Of a stretch of DNA of 20,201 bases, positions 18,241 through 20,201 are shown piece by piece. Source of the stretch: Lingula anatina (Eukaryota; Brachiopoda; Lingulata; Lingulida; Lingulidae); NCBI RefSeq assembly GCF_001039355.2, contig NW_019774049.1, positions 1 to 20,201 on the forward strand, in the 5' to 3' direction. The translations under genes and the position numbers were made by a program. Under the pieces are notes generated by a model that did not search any database, was not told the origin of the DNA, and saw only the letters and a program-made list of their open reading frames with translations. Each line of letters opens with the position of its first letter. The stretch's first letter is position 1.

Positions 18241-18463
18241 CTCAGACCAGACCAAAAATCTCCCGATCTATCAGACTTTTCTTTCCTGTCGTTAGAACGG
18301 GTGGTGACGTCATTAAAAACGTGCCGTTACATTATCGTCTTCTTAGTTTCATATATGGAGGGTAGTGATTGCAGTAAACAATAAGGAGGAAATGTAAAGA
18401 CAAAACCACGTAGGGTCCATCCGGAACACTATGTATGTTAATTCTTAACACGCCTCCTCCTGA

Positions 18464-18540
18464 CCCTATACCAGGGTCACAGTTTGATTTTTCAATAGAT
18501 ATTCACAGATATGTCTCTGTTTAAATGAATGGCTGATCTC
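18464..18540 (-). mobile_element. Half copy of the 138-bp MITE, in metallothionein intron 1
   Basis: On the minus strand this segment reads like 11105-11179. Shared blocks include CAGAGACATATCTGTGAATAT and GAAAAATCAA. It begins with the element end CCCTATACCAGGGTCACAG, but the other end is missing, so it is a truncated relic. Confidence 0.65.
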
Positions 18541-18580
18541 TGTAATGTTTGTGGATCTTTCTTTCTTCCTTTTATTATGA

Positions 18581-18617
18581 TTATTTTATTTTATTTTATT
18601 TTTTGGGGGGGAGGGGG
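18581..18617 (+). repeat. (TTTTA)n followed by G7AG5
   Basis: Four TTTTA-like units are followed by a G-rich run, in metallothionein intron 1. It is low-complexity sequence. Confidence 0.8.
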
Positions 18618-19211
18618 CAATTTCTATTGTGAGTGGATAGTCAACACGTGAAGTGCCAAATAAAAAAAAGAATACAATAGCAATTTCCATGCCAAATTAT
18701 CAGAAACATCTCGTAACAATTTCCTGCGTGAAAAATCAATAAAGTTTATTAATGGATCTTCAGTAGACAGCATACTGCTTAAAAAGGCTTACGTAGATCT
18801 GCTTCATATAGATGCACAAACATGTATCTTTCTTCGTTAAAAAAAGTTTTTTAGCTTTATCATATCAAGAAAATGTAATTTTGTCTCATTTATTCTTCCC
18901 TCCTATCGTTGCTTTCTACTCGAAGTTTGGTCGTCTTGCTATATATGATGTGCTTTCTGATGATTAAATAACGTTCCAATCCTATAAGCACGGCAGCAAT
19001 AGTAACACGACCTCAAAGTAGACAGCGCTTCATCAATAATTAATACGAAAGATGGTGCAATCGTCTTTTAACGTCTATGATAAACAACATGAGCGTGTGA
19101 ATGCACAAATTTCCAATTTTCTCGTGAAAATAAGAGTTATTTTAATCTGGATAACATGAAATCTTATTCTATATTTGTTCAATTCAATACTGAATGATTG
19201 CCCTCACTTAC

Positions 19212-19283
19212 CTTATCTCTCGTATTTCAGTGTAACTTCGAGCCTAGGTATGTAGCTGATAGACGTGGAGGACGGTGTAAAAC
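19212..19283 (-). other. 5'-UTR exon of the metallothionein gene
   Basis: The first coding exon is preceded on the minus strand by a good acceptor (polypyrimidine tract, then TCAG, cut after 17717) only seven bases before the ATG, so an upstream non-coding exon is required. A strong donor, AAG then GTAAGTGAGG, ends a candidate exon at 19212. A TATA-like box lies about 100 bases upstream of that donor. The transcription start near 19283 is inferred from the usual 25-30 base distance to the TATA box. The resulting first intron (17717-19211) is about 1.5 kb. Confidence 0.6.
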
Positions 19284-19307
19284 TCGGCAGGCTGTTGCGT
19301 TTTGTTA

Positions 19308-19365
19308 ATTTTATACGACTTTGCACACGAGACACTGACTACCGCCCGCAAACGTCAGGCACGAG
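19308..19365 (-). promoter_or_regulatory. Metallothionein promoter: TATA box, metal-response-like core, GC box
   Basis: Read on the minus strand, TATAAAAT lies at 19315-19308. Just upstream, the plus strand carries TGCACAC at 19322-19328, which fits the metal-response-element core TGCRCNC bound by MTF-1. A GC box (GGGCGG on the minus strand) lies at 19342-19347, and a CRE half-site (CGTCA on the plus strand) lies around 19353-19357. The group sits at the right distance upstream of the proposed 5'-UTR exon. The motifs are short and could individually occur by chance; their clustering beside a metallothionein is the argument. Confidence 0.6.
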
Positions 19366-19406
19366 ACTCGGTTTATCTAAGGAAACAGTATTTAGACAAT
19401 TTTGTC

Positions 19407-19898
19407 AGGTCTGATAAAAAATTAATTTGTTGTTGGAGCTTAAGTCATAATCAGCATTTTTGACAAAAAAAAGGGGGAAAGGGGTTTTAAATATATAATT
19501 CACAATATATATAGTAGGTCTAGTAGCTGCGTTTTAATGTCCTCGCGGAACCTTAAATGTTTTTCAGTCGTTATCTTTTGATTGACCTATTTCTGATTAA
19601 CTTGGCTGTTTGTCAAAAAATTCCTAATCGTGTTTATGGCGTTCTTTTGCAGGTGTGATAAAATATGAACTTGTGGCTGGAACGTAAATCATAATTAGCA
19701 TTTTGAAAAAGAGAGAAAGACGGTTTCAATTTAATATAACACGTATATCGTAGGCCTAGTAGCTGCTTTTTAAGTGCACTCGTGGAAACTTGATTTTTTC
19801 AATCTTTATCTTTTGAGTAACCTAGATTGTTGCCTGAAAAATTTGGCGGTTGTCAAAATATTTCTAACCGCATTTATGACATTCTTTGTGAATTCTTC
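19407..19898 (+). repeat. Two-copy tandem duplication (about 244 and 248 bp)
   Basis: Copy 1 (19407-19650) and copy 2 (19651-19898) align along their length, at roughly 70% identity by eye. Shared blocks include GATAAAA...TTGT-GGCTGGA, TAAGTCATAATCAGCATTTT, TAGGTCTAGTAGCTGC and CAGTCGTTATCTTTTGA. Each copy begins at AGGT, and an AGGT also marks the end of copy 2. It lies just upstream of the metallothionein promoter, with no coding evidence. Confidence 0.75.
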
Positions 19899-20201
19899 AG
19901 GTAGCCCTACAAATTTGTTTAGGCCCATGTGTCTGCATGTACTTGAACTCAAAGTGTGTCATAAGGACTCCAGTAATGCGAACATTTATAAATTAACGGG
20001 GGTAAAGAGGATATAAGATAAAAACGAAAAGAGGGGAAAAGAAAAGAAAAAGCAAGATTTTCGTTTTCATATTTTCATTCTAAACGATAGCTATTGAAGG
20101 TCTACACCTCCCCCCTCCCTTTAAAAACCTAGGCCCTACTTCCCAGTTCCTAGGGCATGTTGTCGATGTATTGAATTGGCTTGAAATATCTATTGATAGG
20201 G

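Noticed and set aside
19774-20016. 80-codon plus-strand frame
   Set aside because: It lies across copy 2 of the 244-bp tandem duplication; copy 1 does not keep the frame.

Overview
This is AT-rich animal nuclear DNA, with spliced genes, microsatellites, poly-A/T runs, several small DNA-transposon derivatives and two ambiguous bases (positions 2082 and 15981). There is no bacterial operon structure, and nearly all open frames under about 100 codons are chance. A metallothionein starting M-x-D-V-x-C, a layout seen in sea-urchin metallothioneins, together with Tc1-like and MITE content and the recurring word TAGGCCTA, suggests a marine invertebrate deuterostome, most likely an echinoderm. This placement is an inference.

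The clearest gene lies on the minus strand at about 16440-19283. A TATA-containing promoter with a metal-response-like core drives a 5'-UTR exon, followed by a 1.5 kb intron and four coding exons (17672-17716, 17297-17384, 16780-16878, 16520-16561). All reading phases agree. The predicted 88-residue protein has 23 cysteines and no aromatic residue, and it ends in a histidine-rich tail encoded by its own small exon. Intron 1 carries a second metal-response-like core, a (TAC)17 tract, a long perfect-looking hairpin and half of a MITE.

The second gene lies on the plus strand at about 7682-12515. A signal-peptide exon (7682-7757), a Thr-rich stalk exon (12000-12079) and a transmembrane plus short cytoplasmic-tail exon (12315-12515) join in phase. 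They make a small type I membrane protein with a cysteine cluster at the inner membrane face. Its 4.2 kb first intron is full of mobile-element debris, may hide extra phase-1 cassette exons, and contains an antisense open frame with a UBA-like helix pattern.

The rest is mostly intergenic. Positions 1-5500 hold microsatellites, two or three coding-like scraps and a 44-bp Z-DNA-prone tract. A very young TA-flanked MITE sits at 5821-6053 and a diverged local duplication at 6494-7093. A three-unit tandem repeat lies at 14338-14530. A Tc1-like element at 15730-16266 keeps only the two ends of its transposase. A 244-bp tandem duplication lies directly upstream of the metallothionein promoter.

No tRNA, rRNA or CRISPR array was seen. 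No multi-gene system is evident. The most distinctive item is the metallothionein with a His-rich terminal exon.
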